DNA of 64,000 nt. Source: an uncultured Bacteroidales bacterium. GTDB lineage: Bacteria; Bacteroidota; Bacteroidia; Bacteroidales; Paludibacteraceae. The position numbers were made by a program, and so were the translations under genes. Within the stretch, counting starts at the first letter, position 1, and every line of letters begins with the position of its first letter. The notes below the pieces were generated by a model, which was given only the letters and a program-made list of their open reading frames with translations, searched no databases and had not been told where the DNA came from. The DNA lies in NCBI GenBank assembly GCA_902785605.1, contig CACZZL010000001.1, positions 62,001 to 126,000 on the forward strand, given 5' to 3'. Of this stretch, positions 7,461-16,548 are shown in pieces.

Positions 7461-9044
7461 ATGTTTACTGAAAGACGAAAGACAATGATGATTCGACCGA
7501 TACTGTTCGGTCTCATGTCCTTTGTGTTATGTCCTTTGTCATTCGGTCAGACGATGGTCTATTTAGAGCGGGCAGAGAATCTGAATTATGACGAAGAGCG
7601 GATAGCGGGAGCTCAGATACTGAAAGGCAATGTGGTGTTTCGTCATGAAGAAGCATTGATGTATTGTGACAGTGCGTATTTCTATGAGAACACTAACTCT
7701 CTGGATGCTTTCGGGCACGTGCGGTTCGTGCAAGGAGATACTTTGTTCGGTTTTGGCGACCTGCTGTATTATGACGGTAATACCAAACTGGCACGAATGC
7801 GCAGAAACGTGCGATTGATTCATGGCCGCGAGAAGGAAAATCCGACTATCCTCATGACGGATAGTTTGAACTATGACCGTGTCGAAGGAGTGGCATATTA
7901 CTACACAGGAGGTGAGGTGAAAGATTCGCTCAATACCCTGACTTCGGTTCGCGGCAATTATCGGACTAGCACCAAGCAGGCGGTTTTTAGTAAAGAGGTG
8001 ATACTGAGCAATCCGCGTTTCGTGTTGACCAGTGATACCTTGTTGTATAATACCGCTACCAAGATAGCGGACATAGTGAGCCCGACAAACATCATCTACG
8101 AAAAAGAAACAGATATCATCTCCTCCCACGGTTGGTATAATACAGAGACGGAACAGTCTATGCTGTTGGACCGCTCTATTGTACATCATGTGGACGGTAA
8201 ACTCATGACGGGTGATACCATCTATTATGACAAACGGATCGGTTTCGGAGAAGTGTTGGGTCAGATGCAGATGGTGGACTCGGCGCAGAAGGCTACACTT
8301 TATGGGGAGTACGGCCAAATGTGGGAAGAGAACAGTCGTGGCTATGCCACGGATAGTGCACTGATGGTTGATTGGTCGGATTCGCTGCACCTCACCTATA
8401 TCCATGCAGATACGCTTTTTACGGAAGAGCGACATTATATGGACACCGCGATGACTGAACTGGATAGTACCTACCGTCGGGTACAGGGGCATTACGGAGT
8501 GCGCGTATATAGAGATGACATGCAGATGACCTGTGATTCAATGGTTTACCTTACTTCGGATTCCACGATGCATCTGTATTCCAAACCCATTTGCTGGAGC
8601 GAAAACAATCAGATATCCGCAGACAGTATGGTCGTGTTTCTTGTGAACGGAATGGTGGAGCATGCGATAGGGTACGTCAACGCACTATGCGTCATGGAGG
8701 ATTCGCTCAACTTCTACAATCAGATGAGTGGAAAAGAGATGATTGCCTATCTGGAAGAGGGAGAAGTCAAACTGATTGATATGAGTGGCAATGCGCTGAC
8801 GGTTTATTACCCCAAGCAGGATGACGGTGAGTATGTAGGACTCAATACTACCGAGAGCAGTTTTATTCGGATGTATATAGAGAATCAAGAGATTCATCAT
8901 ATTCGCTTCACTAAGGAAACGACAGGTATTCTCTATCCGATGGACCAGATTCCCGGTGGTGCAGATAAGTTGGCTCTCTTCTTCTGGGCAGCGGAAAAAC
9001 GTCCGACCGGACCGGAAGATGTATTTAGAAAAATTGATAATTGA
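7461..9044 (+). CDS. OstA/LptA-like protein
   Basis: 527 residues with a signal peptide (MMIRPILFGLMSFVLCPLSFG) and a long repetitive beta-strand body in OstA/LptA-like style. Recurrent 'DS..Y.......L.A.G.V...' strands are seen, for example MYCDSAYFYENTNSLDAFGHV and MTCDSMVYLTSDSTMHLYSKP. The OstA-like fold makes the periplasmic LPS-transport bridge; Bacteroidota carry long versions with unclear partners. Start is uncertain among 7461, 7485 and 7488; the last two sit directly before the signal peptide. It probably shares the transcript of the two isomerase genes upstream. Confidence 0.75.
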   Translation: MFTERRKTMMIRPILFGLMSFVLCPLSFGQTMVYLERAENLNYDEERIAGAQILKGNVVFRHEEALMYCDSAYFYENTNSLDAFGHVRFVQGDTLFGFGDLLYYDGNTKLARMRRNVRLIHGREKENPTILMTDSLNYDRVEGVAYYYTGGEVKDSLNTLTSVRGNYRTSTKQAVFSKEVILSNPRFVLTSDTLLYNTATKIADIVSPTNIIYEKETDIISSHGWYNTETEQSMLLDRSIVHHVDGKLMTGDTIYYDKRIGFGEVLGQMQMVDSAQKATLYGEYGQMWEENSRGYATDSALMVDWSDSLHLTYIHADTLFTEERHYMDTAMTELDSTYRRVQGHYGVRVYRDDMQMTCDSMVYLTSDSTMHLYSKPICWSENNQISADSMVVFLVNGMVEHAIGYVNALCVMEDSLNFYNQMSGKEMIAYLEEGEVKLIDMSGNALTVYYPKQDDGEYVGLNTTESSFIRMYIENQEIHHIRFTKETTGILYPMDQIPGGADKLALFFWAAEKRPTGPEDVFRKIDN

Positions 9045-9048
9045 ATAT

Positions 9049-9762
9049 ATGAAGAAAGTATTTTTGACATTGATGGTTGCTTGTATGGCAACTGCAATGT
9101 GGGCAGGAGAATTACCGAAAAGCGGTTTCGGAGTGCAAATCGGCTGGGCACAACCTATTTTGCGTATCAATGATGCGAATCACAGGGATACGCTTAATAA
9201 CATCGTTAAGATGAATGGTTTTAAGGTCGGCTTGGTGTATGATGCCAGTTACATAGCGGGATTTGGAAGTTCGATGGGTATCAACTACACGTTCGGTGTT
9301 TATAATGGCGGTTGGAAAACCAACAATGCCTATGGCATGCCTTATCCGCGTAGCCGAACGATGAATACGTATCACCAGTTAGAACTATTCGTGGACTGGC
9401 AGTATAAATTCGAAATTGCTAAAGAGACGTATCTGATGCTCTATACCGGTCCGACAATCCAATGCGGTATTGGCTTTGGAATGCGTGTAGATAAGCAGCA
9501 ATATGAAGATGTTCCGTATGAAACGGTCCGATATAATGGTTACAACAATGATGTGCCTGACCAGCAATTCAAACGCCTAAATGTGACATGGGGGGTAGGT
9601 GCCGGTTTTCAGTACAGGCGTTATTTCTTGCGTGGCGGTTATGATTTCGGTCTCATAAATCCGTACAAAAACGCGGATTTTACGACTGGTATTCACTCGC
9701 GTGGCCGACTCGACCAGTGGTCTATTAAAATAGGTATGTACCTTTGGTATTATGGAGAGTAA
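9049..9762 (+). CDS. Outer-membrane beta-barrel protein
   Basis: 237 residues: signal peptide (MKKVFLTLMVACMATAMWA), then alternating aromatic/hydrophobic strands with Gly-rich turns (GFGVQIGWAQP, LYTGPTIQCGIGFGMRV) and a terminal aromatic strand (WSIKIGMYLWYYGE). It resembles small porin-like barrels of the PF13568 type. Start set at ATG 9049, 4 bp after the previous stop, where the signal peptide begins. Its stop overlaps the start of dnaG (TAATG). Not obviously related to the three longer barrels elsewhere in the window. Cargo unknown. Confidence 0.75.
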   Translation: MKKVFLTLMVACMATAMWAGELPKSGFGVQIGWAQPILRINDANHRDTLNNIVKMNGFKVGLVYDASYIAGFGSSMGINYTFGVYNGGWKTNNAYGMPYPRSRTMNTYHQLELFVDWQYKFEIAKETYLMLYTGPTIQCGIGFGMRVDKQQYEDVPYETVRYNGYNNDVPDQQFKRLNVTWGVGAGFQYRRYFLRGGYDFGLINPYKNADFTTGIHSRGRLDQWSIKIGMYLWYYGE

Positions 9763-11723
9763 TGATATCGCGTGAAACCATAGATAAAATCTACTCAGCG
9801 GCGAAGATAGAAGAAGTAGTCGGCGATTATGTGACACTGCGCAAACGTGGTGCCAACTTAATTGGTCTATGCCCGTTCCATAACGAGAAAACGGGCTCGT
9901 TCACTGTCAGCCCGTCCAAAGGCATATACAAATGTTTTGGTTGTGGAGCGAGCGGGCATGCGGTCGGTTTCATTATGGAAATAGAGCAGTGTAGTTATGT
10001 GGAAGCGCTCAAACAATTGGGCAAGAAATACCATATTGAAGTGGAGGAGCGTGAACTGACCCAAGAGGAGCAACAACGCCAAGATGACCGTGAGTCGATG
10101 TTCGTGGTAAACGATTTCGCTAACAAGTGGTTTCAAGAGCAGTTATGGGAGACTCCGGAAGGACAAGCAATCGGTCTGAAATACTTCCGAGAGCGCGGTT
10201 TGAGGGATGATATCATCCGTAAATACCAATTGGGTTATTCTCCCGAGAAAGGGAGCCCATTGGCAGCAGTGCTGAAGAAGAAAGGGTTCAAGGAGAAGTT
10301 TATTGTAAATGACGTTGATACTAAAATAGGTGTTGGTGTAGTCGGCAAGAGTGAGGATGGTCGATTGTATGACCGTTTCCGCGACCGCGTTATGTTCCCT
10401 ATTTTTACTGTAAGTGGCAAACCTGTAGCATTCGCCGGACGCATTCTTAAAAAGAAAGACAATGTCGGTAAGTATGTCAACTCACCGGATTCGCTCATCT
10501 ACTCCAAAACGAACGAACTATACGGTCTGTTCCAAGCCAAACAAGCAATTGCCCGTGCAGACAAGTGTTATCTGGTAGAAGGACAGATGGATGTTATTTC
10601 TATGCATCAATCGGGTATAGAAAACGTGGTGGCAAGTGGTGGTACGGCACTGACCAAACCGCAGATATGGCTTATCAAACGTTTCACTTCCAATATCACA
10701 GTGCTCTATGACGGTGATGCAGCCGGCATTCATGCCGCCTTGCGAGGAATAGATATGTTTCTTGAAGCCGGATTTAATGTAAAAGTGGTGTTGCTGCCGG
10801 ACGGAGAAGATCCGGACAGTTATGCACAAAACCACGATTCTACCGAGTTTATTCGCTATATAGAGGAACATCAGACGGATTTCATTCGCTTCAAATCTGC
10901 GTTATTGAGCAAAGAAGCCGGTGATGATCCGTACAAACGTGCTGAACTAATCAAAGATATCACTGCTTCCATAGCGATTATACCCGATATGATTACTCGT
11001 CAAGTGTACGTCAAAGATACCGCGGAACGACTCCATATGAGCGAGAAAGTGCTATCGGCAGAAGTGGTTAATCTGCGTAAAAAACATGCTGCAGAAGTAC
11101 ATAAAGAGGAAGAGAAAAAGGCAGAAGAAATCAAGCAAACGCAACGAGATAAAGCAGATGAACAGCATCTGAAAACACCTTTGACTACCGTATCGGAGAA
11201 GCCGCGTAGCGGGTTGGATGCAAACTTCTATAATCTGATGCAACTCGTTGTCCGTTATGGAGAGCAACCTATTGATGTCAATGGACAGCGTTATTCGATC
11301 GGCGAGGTGATTGTCTATACCTTGGAATCAGATGAGACAAAAGCACCGAAACCTGTTTATCAGGCGATAATGGATGAGTTCAAACGTCATTGTAAGGATG
11401 AAGGGTTTAAGGCCGAAAGTTTCTTTAAGTTCCATCCGGATCCGCAAATCAGTGCGATGGCAATTGATATGATTGCTGATAAATATCAGTTTACCAAACC
11501 CGAGAATGACGTACAGTTAGGGGAATTGGTATCCCGGTTGCTCTACGAAATCAAACTGACAGTCATTAATATGCAAATAGAGCAATTGGATGCGGAACTT
11601 AAGGAAGCACAGGTAGCCGGCAATTTGGAAAAACAAATGCAACTACTTTCTCATCAGCCCAATCTGCTTCAAGCACGTAACGATATATGCAAAGTACTTG
11701 GCAATAGAGTAATCAATATTTAA
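9762..11723 (+). CDS. dnaG: DNA primase DnaG
   Basis: 653 residues from the ATG at 9762, which shares its A with the preceding stop (TAATG). The CHC2 zinc finger is intact (C37, H40, C58, C61). The TOPRIM core shows VEGQMDVISMHQSG near residue 273 and DGDAAG near 315. The C-terminal region (about 430-653) should contact DnaB helicase; it has a charged helical linker (EEEKKAEEIKQTQRDKADEQ). It makes RNA primers for lagging-strand synthesis. Its position at the end of an envelope operon is notable; no internal promoter was seen. Confidence 0.97.
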   Translation: MISRETIDKIYSAAKIEEVVGDYVTLRKRGANLIGLCPFHNEKTGSFTVSPSKGIYKCFGCGASGHAVGFIMEIEQCSYVEALKQLGKKYHIEVEERELTQEEQQRQDDRESMFVVNDFANKWFQEQLWETPEGQAIGLKYFRERGLRDDIIRKYQLGYSPEKGSPLAAVLKKKGFKEKFIVNDVDTKIGVGVVGKSEDGRLYDRFRDRVMFPIFTVSGKPVAFAGRILKKKDNVGKYVNSPDSLIYSKTNELYGLFQAKQAIARADKCYLVEGQMDVISMHQSGIENVVASGGTALTKPQIWLIKRFTSNITVLYDGDAAGIHAALRGIDMFLEAGFNVKVVLLPDGEDPDSYAQNHDSTEFIRYIEEHQTDFIRFKSALLSKEAGDDPYKRAELIKDITASIAIIPDMITRQVYVKDTAERLHMSEKVLSAEVVNLRKKHAAEVHKEEEKKAEEIKQTQRDKADEQHLKTPLTTVSEKPRSGLDANFYNLMQLVVRYGEQPIDVNGQRYSIGEVIVYTLESDETKAPKPVYQAIMDEFKRHCKDEGFKAESFFKFHPDPQISAMAIDMIADKYQFTKPENDVQLGELVSRLLYEIKLTVINMQIEQLDAELKEAQVAGNLEKQMQLLSHQPNLLQARNDICKVLGNRVINI

Positions 11724-11737
11724 ATTAAAAGTGCAAT

Positions 11738-12505
11738 ATGCTATTTGATAGCATCGTATATGGTCCTATTCACAGTCGCCGTTTAGGTGTCAGTCTCGGC
11801 ATGGAGATTATGCCGTTGAAGCATAAATTGTGTACGTTCAACTGCGTATATTGTGAGTGTGGTTGGAATGAACCAGTGACACATCCTATACTGCCTACTC
11901 GTGAAGAAGTGAGAGAGGCTTTGGAAAAGAAACTATCTGCCTTAGCTATGGATCATTCTCCATTGGATGTGATTACTTTTTCGGGGAATGGAGAGCCTAC
12001 ACTTCACCCCGATTTCATCGGAATTATTCGAGACACATGTGCACTTCGTGATAAGTATTATCCTACCGCTAAAGTAAGTGTGCTTAGCAACTCGACGCAG
12101 TTAGGGCGCGCGGATGTAGTGGAGGCCCTTCGAATATGTGACAATCGGATTCTTAAACTGGATGCTGCAACTGATGAGATGATGCATCGAATTGACTTGC
12201 CGGTAAACAAACAACTGACCGTGGATACACTGCTACGATGGTTGGCACAGTTCGATGGTGATTTTACGTTACAGACTTGTTTCCTTCGCGGAGAGCATAA
12301 CGGACAAAGAATAGACAATACCACTCCCGAAGAACTGAGCGCCTGGTATCAGGCAATAGAAAGAGTCCATCCAAAACAAATTATGATATACGTCATAGAT
12401 CGCAAAACTCCGGAGGAACATTTAGAGAAGATTTCTCCCGATGAAATGGGGAGAATTGCTATTCCTTTACGAGAAAAAGGCTATGATGTGATTGTTTGCG
12501 CATAA
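11738..12505 (+). CDS. Radical SAM protein (COG0731-like)
   Basis: 255 residues with the radical-SAM cluster motif CTFNCVYC (C32, C36, C39) preceded by YGPIHSRRLGVSLG, the opening of a widespread uncharacterised radical SAM family. A GNGEPTLHP motif (SAM-binding GGE-type) follows. No extra Fe-S cysteine cluster was seen at the C-terminus. The substrate is unknown. It sits 14 bp after dnaG and 15 bp before a glycosyltransferase gene. Confidence 0.85.
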   Translation: MLFDSIVYGPIHSRRLGVSLGMEIMPLKHKLCTFNCVYCECGWNEPVTHPILPTREEVREALEKKLSALAMDHSPLDVITFSGNGEPTLHPDFIGIIRDTCALRDKYYPTAKVSVLSNSTQLGRADVVEALRICDNRILKLDAATDEMMHRIDLPVNKQLTVDTLLRWLAQFDGDFTLQTCFLRGEHNGQRIDNTTPEELSAWYQAIERVHPKQIMIYVIDRKTPEEHLEKISPDEMGRIAIPLREKGYDVIVCA

Positions 12506-12520
12506 CACCTGTCTCTTGTC

Positions 12521-13474
12521 ATGACTATTCTCGTTGCTCCGTTGAATTGGGGGTTGGGACATGCCAGCCGATGTGTACCACTGGTGCACCGTTTTTTGGA
12601 TGAGGGACATGAAGTCATTTTAGGAGGAGACGGAGAGAGCCTGGTATTATTGCGTCGTCATTTTCCTAAACTCAGATACGTCTATTTGGCTCCACTTACC
12701 TTGCGTTACAGTAGCGGAAAAAGCCAAGTGTGGGCGATGCTAAAAGCCTTACCTTCTCTCGTTTGTTGGGCAATTAAGGATCACACGCTACTGAAAGCCG
12801 TGTTAAATGAAGAGCATATAGACCGCGTAGTTAGTGACAACCGTTTCGGTTTGTACAATAAGCATGTGGAGTGCATCTATATGACCCATCAGTTACATAT
12901 TTTATTACCAAAAACTTTTAAATGGGCGGAAGGAATAGCAGAAAGGCTGCATGCTTGGGTGTATCGGCATTATGATCGGGTATGGGTACCCGACTATGAA
13001 GAAATGGACAAAAGTCTTGCCGGTGAACTGAGCCATCCGATAAAACTAAGAGTAAAAAAACTAAAAATGGATTATATAGGTCCATTGAGCCGTTTTTCTG
13101 ATTTTTCCGTTTCCTGTTTCTCTTCTTCGTACGATGTAGTGGCGGTGTTAAGTGGGCTGGAACCCCAACGGAGTCTTCTGGAGACTGAACTGAAGCATCG
13201 TTATGCCGGCTCGAATGAGCGTGTGCTGCTGGTGCAGGGATTAATGAATAAGCCAAATACCTGTTTTAAACGTGGTAATATGACGATTGTGCCCTATATA
13301 AAAGACGAGGAATTAGTTAATGCTATGTGTGGTGCAAAACACCTCATCGCGCGTTCGGGCTATTCGACGATCATGGATATGGATGCGTTAGGCATGCTGC
13401 AAAAAGTAGAGTTAATTCCTACATCCGGACAGCCCGAACAGGAGTATTTGGCGATTTTGCATAGCAAAAAGTAG
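12521..13474 (+). CDS. Glycosyltransferase, GT28/MurG-like
   Basis: 317 residues. The N-terminus (APLNWGLGHASRCVPLVHRF) matches MurG-type GT-B enzymes that transfer sugars from UDP donors. A C-terminal donor-binding region is suggested by VVAVLSGLEPQRSLLE and the LIARSGYSTIMDM segment. No signal peptide; probably cytosolic or peripheral on the inner membrane. Acceptor unknown. There is no clear terminator after it; the mdh promoter begins 28 bp downstream. Confidence 0.7.
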   Translation: MTILVAPLNWGLGHASRCVPLVHRFLDEGHEVILGGDGESLVLLRRHFPKLRYVYLAPLTLRYSSGKSQVWAMLKALPSLVCWAIKDHTLLKAVLNEEHIDRVVSDNRFGLYNKHVECIYMTHQLHILLPKTFKWAEGIAERLHAWVYRHYDRVWVPDYEEMDKSLAGELSHPIKLRVKKLKMDYIGPLSRFSDFSVSCFSSSYDVVAVLSGLEPQRSLLETELKHRYAGSNERVLLVQGLMNKPNTCFKRGNMTIVPYIKDEELVNAMCGAKHLIARSGYSTIMDMDALGMLQKVELIPTSGQPEQEYLAILHSKK

Positions 13475-13501
13475 ATTTTTTGCACAAAAATTCGCGCGCG
13501 C

Positions 13502-13532
13502 TTGCGTATATTAAAAAAAAGTTGTAACTTTG
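13502..13532 (+). promoter_or_regulatory. mdh operon promoter
   Basis: TTGCGTAT (TTG at 13502-13504), a 20-bp spacer, then TAACTTTG (13525-13532). It is immediately preceded by an alternating CG run (about 13493-13501). The predicted start is near 13539, about 48 nt before the mdh ATG. Confidence 0.75.
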
Positions 13533-13586
13533 CAGGCTTTTTAAAATAATTCGGAAAAATATTAACTAATTAAAACGTATACCATT

Positions 13587-14528
13587 ATGAGTAAAGTAAC
13601 TGTTGTTGGCGCAGGTAACGTAGGTGCTACATGCGCAAATGTATTGGCCGTTAATGAGGTGGCTAATGAAGTATGTCTGATTGATATCAAAGAGGGTTTT
13701 GCTGAAGGAAAGGCGATGGATATCATGCAAACGGCGCAGCTCATGGGTTTTGACACTGTAGTAGAAGGTGTAACCAATGATTATAGCCGTACAGCCGGTT
13801 CGGATGTTGTGATTATCACTTCCGGTCTGCCGCGTAAACCGGGTATGACTCGTGAGGAGTTGATCGGTGTGAATGCAGGTATCGTAAAGAGCGTTTGCGA
13901 CCAGGTGCTTAAGTATAGCCCGAATGCTATCCTCGTCGTTGTTTCGAACCCGATGGATACGATGGCGTATCTGACCTTGCATGCACTGAAGTTGCCGCGC
14001 AACCGTGTAATTGGTATGGGTGGCGCATTGGATAGTGCACGTCTGAAATATTTCCTCAGCCAAGCGCTGAAGTGCAACGCAAATGATGTAGATGGTTTCG
14101 TAATCGGTGGACACGGTGATACTACGATGATTCCGTTGACGAGCTACACGACCTATAAGGGTATCAATGTATCCGAGTTCCTCAGCCCCGAGGAGTTGGA
14201 GAATGTCGTTAAATCGACCATGGTAGGCGGTGCTACGCTGACCGGTTTGCTCGGTACTTCCGCATGGATGGCTCCGGGTGCTGCCGCTGCTTCCGTAGCT
14301 GAGGCGATCATCAAGGACCAGAAGAAGATGATTCCGTGTTCGGCAGCTCTCGAAGGTGAATATGGCATGAAGGATATCACAATCGGTGTTCCTTGTATCA
14401 TCGGAAAGAATGGTATCGAGAAGATTCTGGAGCTCAATATAAGTGATGCGGAGCGTGCTAAACTGCATGAGAGCGAAGCAGCCGTTCGTAAGACTACAGC
14501 TATCTTGAAGGATTTGAATGTCCTTTAA
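13587..14528 (+). CDS. mdh: Malate dehydrogenase
   Basis: 313 residues of the LDH-like malate dehydrogenase family (malate + NAD+ to oxaloacetate + NADH; TCA/reductive branch, cytosol). Visible are the NAD-binding GAGNVGATCA (8-17), the substrate-loop arginines (SGLPRKPGMTREEL), VVSNPMDTM with the catalytic Asp region, and IGGHGDTTM with the catalytic His. The RKPGMTR loop (Arg, not Gln) marks malate rather than lactate specificity. It has its own promoter upstream. The next gene follows after 29 bp of AT-rich repetitive spacer. Confidence 0.97.
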   Translation: MSKVTVVGAGNVGATCANVLAVNEVANEVCLIDIKEGFAEGKAMDIMQTAQLMGFDTVVEGVTNDYSRTAGSDVVIITSGLPRKPGMTREELIGVNAGIVKSVCDQVLKYSPNAILVVVSNPMDTMAYLTLHALKLPRNRVIGMGGALDSARLKYFLSQALKCNANDVDGFVIGGHGDTTMIPLTSYTTYKGINVSEFLSPEELENVVKSTMVGGATLTGLLGTSAWMAPGAAAASVAEAIIKDQKKMIPCSAALEGEYGMKDITIGVPCIIGKNGIEKILELNISDAERAKLHESEAAVRKTTAILKDLNVL

Positions 14529-14551
14529 TCGTTAATCGTAAAATCGTAAAT
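14527..14551 (+). repeat. AATCGTAA-repeat operon spacer
   Basis: The gap between mdh and the next gene consists largely of three imperfect copies of an AATCGTAA/AATCGTTA unit. Similar AAATCATAA units fill the gaps before gcvH and before the gene at 51611. Confidence 0.45.
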
Positions 14552-14557
14552 TCCTTT

Positions 14558-15742
14558 ATGGATTTGTTCGAGAAATGCGATCATTTTGAGACACTCAAAT
14601 ATGTTCGCCAATTAGGTATCTATCCGTATTTCCACGAGTTGGAGAGCCGTCAGGCACCGATCGTGCAAATGGAAAACCACCGCGTTATCATGCTCGGTAG
14701 TAACAACTATCTGGGTTTCACGGAGAACGAGGCGGTGATTGCTGCCGGTCATGCTGCATTGGATAAGTACGGTACGGGTGTCAGCGGTAGCCGCTTCCTG
14801 AACGGTACGTTGGATCTGCATCTCCAGTTGGAGAAAGAAATAGCGGAGTTTACCGGTTACGAAGAGTGTATGACTGTTTCGACAGGTTTCCAGACTAACC
14901 TCGCTATCATTTCCGCTATATGTGGCAAGGATGACTACATCCTCAACGACCGTGAGAACCATGCCTCCATCTACGATGCTTGCCGATTGAGTTACGCGAA
15001 AGTTCTTCGTTATCGTCACTCGGATATGGAGGATTTGGAGCGTCAGCTTAAGTCGATTCCGGAGAATGCCGGCAAACTGATTATCACAGACGGCGTGTTC
15101 TCTATGCGCGGAGATATTTGTAAATTGCCGCAGATATGTGCATTGGCAGAGAAATACGGAGCTCGCGTAATGGTGGATGATGCCCATGGTTTCGGAGTCC
15201 TTGGCCCAGGTGGTCGCGGAACAGCAGCCCATTTCGGTTTGACCGATAAGGTGGATATCACGATGCTTACTTTCTCCAAGTCCTTAGCTTCTATCGGAGG
15301 TTGTATGCTCACTTCTCATCGCGTGGCTGATTGGTTGCGTCACGTGAGTCGTCCGTTCATCTTCTCTGCTTCGATTACTCCTTGCTCGGCGGCTACGGCT
15401 CTCGAAGCATTACATCAACTGATTGCCGATCCGCAGCGTCCGGAGCGACTGATGCATATAGCCAAATATTTCCAGAAGCAGTTACTGGCGGCTGGGGTGA
15501 AGATCATCGAAGCCCCGACACCTATCGTGCCGATCTTTACATATAAGACGCTTGATACGCTCTATTTTGGCAAGAAGATGTTCGATGAGGGTGTGTATGT
15601 CAATCCGGTTATTGCACCGGCATGTGTGGAAGGTGAATGCTTGCTGCGTACCACGCTGATGGCAACACACACGGAGCCGGTGATTGACGAAGCGGTAGAA
15701 ATCATTGCACGCGTACTACGCGAAGGTGCGCCGGAAATGTGA
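14558..15742 (+). CDS. spt: Serine palmitoyltransferase-type alpha-oxoamine synthase
   Basis: 394 residues of the PLP-dependent alpha-oxoamine synthase family. The PLP lysine is K241 in TFSKSLASIGG; VDDAHGFGVLG supplies the cofactor Asp and His. The N-terminal extension (YVRQLGIYPYFHELES), GSRFLNGTLDLHLQLE and RPFIFSASITP fit Bacteroidota serine palmitoyltransferases, which condense serine and a fatty acyl-CoA to 3-ketosphinganine, better than glycine C-acetyltransferase or BioF. The following SDR overlaps its stop (TGATG), supporting sphingolipid synthesis. The exact acyl donor cannot be read from the sequence; KBL is the main alternative. Confidence 0.8.
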   Translation: MDLFEKCDHFETLKYVRQLGIYPYFHELESRQAPIVQMENHRVIMLGSNNYLGFTENEAVIAAGHAALDKYGTGVSGSRFLNGTLDLHLQLEKEIAEFTGYEECMTVSTGFQTNLAIISAICGKDDYILNDRENHASIYDACRLSYAKVLRYRHSDMEDLERQLKSIPENAGKLIITDGVFSMRGDICKLPQICALAEKYGARVMVDDAHGFGVLGPGGRGTAAHFGLTDKVDITMLTFSKSLASIGGCMLTSHRVADWLRHVSRPFIFSASITPCSAATALEALHQLIADPQRPERLMHIAKYFQKQLLAAGVKIIEAPTPIVPIFTYKTLDTLYFGKKMFDEGVYVNPVIAPACVEGECLLRTTLMATHTEPVIDEAVEIIARVLREGAPEM

Positions 15743-16548
15743 TGAAGACATTGGTTATCTCCGGAGGCAGTTCCGGTATAGGAAAAGCAACAGCCTCGCT
15801 CTTCGCAGAGCGGGGTTGGTGTGTTTTTGAACTGAGCCGTCATGGAAAGGAGCAAAACGACAATGTGCCAAGCACAAAGGGGAAGATTGTCCATATCTAT
15901 TGCGACGTGTGCTCCGAAGAAAGTACTATTGCGGCGATTAAAGAAGTATTGCAGCAGACTGACCATATTGATGTAGTTATCTCCAATGCCGGTTTTGGTA
16001 TATCCGGTCCGGTGGAGTTCACTAAGATTGAGGAGGCAGAACGTCAAATGAATGTCAATTTCATGGGAGCAGTTCGTTTCACGCAAGCCGTATTGCCGCA
16101 ATTACGCAAACAGCAAGGAGGTCGCATTATATATACATCTTCTGTTGCCGCAGTGTTGCCTGTTCCATACCAGTCATTCTATTCGGCCTCCAAAGCGGCT
16201 GTTAACGCTCTTGCATTGGCTCTGGCGAATGAGGTTCGTGAGTTCGGAATATCCGTTTCCGTGATGATGCCCGGTGATGTAAGCACCGGTTTTACCGATG
16301 CGCGGAGCAAGTCCTCTGCCGGAGAAGAGGTGTACTTGCAAGCGAACAAGGCAGTGACTACAATGGAGAAAGATGAGCGTGGAGGCATGTCGCCTATGCA
16401 GATGGCGCGGCTCTTCTACCGTATTGCGACCTGTCGAAGACCTAAACCGCAGTACGTGGGAGGATTCAGCTATCGCATACTCTGTTTCCTCGATCGTATC
16501 TTGCCTAAACGGTTGGTCAATTGGATAGAATATAAGGTTTACTCGTGA
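15742..16548 (+). CDS. SDR oxidoreductase, candidate 3-ketosphinganine reductase
   Basis: 268 residues, classical short-chain dehydrogenase. Motifs: nucleotide-binding SGGSSGIGKA near the N-terminus, SNAGFG, and the catalytic YSASK with upstream SS. The C-terminal LDRILPKRLVNWIEYKVYS is hydrophobic/basic and may touch the membrane. The ATG at 15742 shares its A with the stop of the serine palmitoyltransferase gene, so translation is probably coupled; this suggests reduction of 3-ketosphinganine to sphinganine. The substrate is inferred from context only. Its stop also overlaps the next start (TGATG). Confidence 0.75.
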   Translation: MKTLVISGGSSGIGKATASLFAERGWCVFELSRHGKEQNDNVPSTKGKIVHIYCDVCSEESTIAAIKEVLQQTDHIDVVISNAGFGISGPVEFTKIEEAERQMNVNFMGAVRFTQAVLPQLRKQQGGRIIYTSSVAAVLPVPYQSFYSASKAAVNALALALANEVREFGISVSVMMPGDVSTGFTDARSKSSAGEEVYLQANKAVTTMEKDERGGMSPMQMARLFYRIATCRRPKPQYVGGFSYRILCFLDRILPKRLVNWIEYKVYS

